From: Paraburkholderia megapolitana
GTDB lineage: Bacteria > Pseudomonadota > Gammaproteobacteria > Burkholderiales > Burkholderiaceae
Assembly (NCBI RefSeq): GCF_007556815.1
Contig: NZ_CP041745.1
Span: 2,953,001 to 3,017,000 of the forward strand
Length of the DNA stretch: 64,000 bases
Reading direction: 5' to 3'
Each line of letters starts with the position of its first letter. The first letter of the stretch is position 1. The notes beneath the pieces are model-generated. The model made no database searches. It had not been told where the DNA came from and worked only from the letters and a program-made list of their open reading frames with translations. A program made the position numbers and the translations under genes. This document shows positions 62,899-64,000 of this stretch, piece by piece.

Positions 62899-64000
62899 AT
62901 GAATCCGCTCTCATCAGCCTTGCAGTCGCACGCCGTCCAGCGGCCGGACCAATATGCCTTCCGTTTTCTCGGTGACGGAGAGAACGAGACGGATGCGTTG
63001 ACGTGGAGCACGCTCCACCATGGCGAAATGCAACTGGCCTGGCACCTGCAACAGATATGCGCTGTCGATGACAGGGTCGTACTGATGCTGCCGCAGGGTC
63101 CCAATTTCGTACTGGCGATGGCAGCCTGCCTGCGCTCAGGCGTGATCGTCGTGCCGACCAACTCGCCTCGCCCGGGAGGGCGTGGTTGGGACACCGTACA
63201 GAACATCATTGCGGACTGTGCGCCGCGGCTGATACTCGCAAACGCCAGCCAGACCGACGCTATCGAAAGAGCACTCCGCGCGGAAGGCAGGCACTCGAGC
63301 GTCGCAGTCCTCGCCATCGAGACGCTGCTATCGAGCCACGAGCAGGCCGATCCGCGCGGCGGCGCAACGCTGGCGTTACTGCAGTACACATCGGGTTCGA
63401 CAGGCAATCCTAAAGGCGTAATGGTTGGCGTCGACAATCTTGCGGATAACCTCGAAACGATCCGGCTGCGCTTCGATTGTTCCGAGCATGCCCAGGGCAT
63501 CATCTGGTTACCGCCCTACCATGACATGGGCCTGCTCGGTGGCGTTCTGCAGCCTTTTCACAGCGGCGTTCCTGTCGTCATCCTGCCGCCCGTTGCAGTG
63601 ATCCAGCAACCGAAGCGCTGGCTGCGCGCGATCTCGAAGTACCGCGGCACGATCTCGGGCGGCCCCAACTTTATCTACGAGCAATGCGCGGAGCGCATCG
63701 GAGAAGCAGATTCGGAAAGCCTCGATCTGTCGAGCTGGAAGAACGCATTCTGCGGCGCCGAACCGGTCCGGGCCGAAATTCTTGAACGTTTCGCCGAACG
63801 CTTTTCCACCTGCGGTTTTGCACGCCGTGCGCTCTATCCGTGCTATGGCCTGGCCGAGAGCACGCTGTTCGTCGCCGGTACGCGCGCGAGCGGGGACGGC
63901 ATGCTGGTCAATCACTTCGACTCGCAGGATCTCGGTGTCGACAAGGCGGTCAGCTGTGAGAAGTCAGAACACACGATCGCACTGGTCGGACACGGTGTTC
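62899..64000 (+). CDS. Fatty-acyl-AMP ligase (FAAL) domain, N-terminal part (cut by window edge)
   Basis: The frame is open from the ATG at 62899 to the window end (367 codons, no stop). It contains the adenylation loop LQYTSGSTGNPKGVM and the FAAL-type motifs WLPPYHDMGLLGG, GGPNFIYE and LYPCYGLAEST. These place it with the fatty-acyl-AMP ligases that load acyl chains onto carrier proteins rather than CoA. Such a domain often begins a lipopeptide or polyketide assembly line. The start lacks a strong ribosome site, and the rest, including any carrier or condensation domain, is outside. It is co-directional with, but separated by a terminator from, the porin. Confidence 0.85.
   Translation, partial: MNPLSSALQSHAVQRPDQYAFRFLGDGENETDALTWSTLHHGEMQLAWHLQQICAVDDRVVLMLPQGPNFVLAMAACLRSGVIVVPTNSPRPGGRGWDTVQNIIADCAPRLILANASQTDAIERALRAEGRHSSVAVLAIETLLSSHEQADPRGGATLALLQYTSGSTGNPKGVMVGVDNLADNLETIRLRFDCSEHAQGIIWLPPYHDMGLLGGVLQPFHSGVPVVILPPVAVIQQPKRWLRAISKYRGTISGGPNFIYEQCAERIGEADSESLDLSSWKNAFCGAEPVRAEILERFAERFSTCGFARRALYPCYGLAESTLFVAGTRASGDGMLVNHFDSQDLGVDKAVSCEKSEHTIALVGHGV

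Overview
The window looks like a chromosomal segment of a high-GC betaproteobacterium, most likely Burkholderia or Paraburkholderia. The support is the aerobic box benzoate cluster with a BoxR-type regulator, a 361-residue Burkholderia-style trimeric porin, a Tat-exported phospholipase C, and codon use heavily biased to G/C at third positions. No rRNA, tRNA, CRISPR array, insertion sequence or phage gene was recognised. About 47 genes are supported. The first gene and the last gene run off the window edges.

Layout: (1) 0-5 kb holds an Ala-rich lipoprotein, a CadD-like membrane transporter, a lipoprotein-type methyltransferase, and a cystine/polar amino acid ABC operon. (2) 5-13.7 kb is the benzoyl-CoA (box) pathway. 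boxC-boxB-boxA and the regulator boxR run leftward. They are divergent from a DUF4863 gene, benzoate-CoA ligase and an alpha/beta hydrolase. Palindromic elements overlap the predicted promoters. (3) 13.9-17.7 kb encodes exported hydrolases: a small lipoprotein, phospholipase C and a GDSL lipase. (4) 17.7-24.6 kb holds a TonB-dependent receptor paired with a secreted thioredoxin-fold protein, then a divergent LysR/SDR pair. (5) 24.6-31 kb is a giant tandem UvrA (1977 aa) with a perfect LexA box upstream. (6) 31-39 kb holds an FRG-domain protein and a leftward operon. The operon encodes an NMT1/SsuA-type ABC importer, a NadC-like phosphoribosyltransferase, and an unusual fusion of PhnN (ribose-1,5-bisphosphokinase) to an AMP-phosphorylase-type enzyme. 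A MarR regulator lies upstream. (7) 39-60 kb looks like one peptide-handling locus: TonB-ExbB-ExbD-ExbD, a TPR protein, an XRE-cupin regulator, two tandem duplicated TonB-dependent receptors, a YejABEF-like peptide importer, a TldD/TldE-like protease pair and two GNAT acetyltransferases. (8) 61-64 kb holds a porin and the start of a fatty-acyl-AMP ligase that may open a lipopeptide/polyketide cluster beyond the window.

The two most interesting points are these. First, the PhnN-AMP-phosphorylase fusion could turn a nucleoside monophosphate into PRPP in one polypeptide, next to a PRPP-consuming enzyme and an importer. Second, the outer-membrane-to-cytosol route for a peptide is coupled by overlapping reading frames to TldD/E and N-acetyltransferases; in this copy yejB carries an apparent frameshift beside a perfect GC-rich hairpin.
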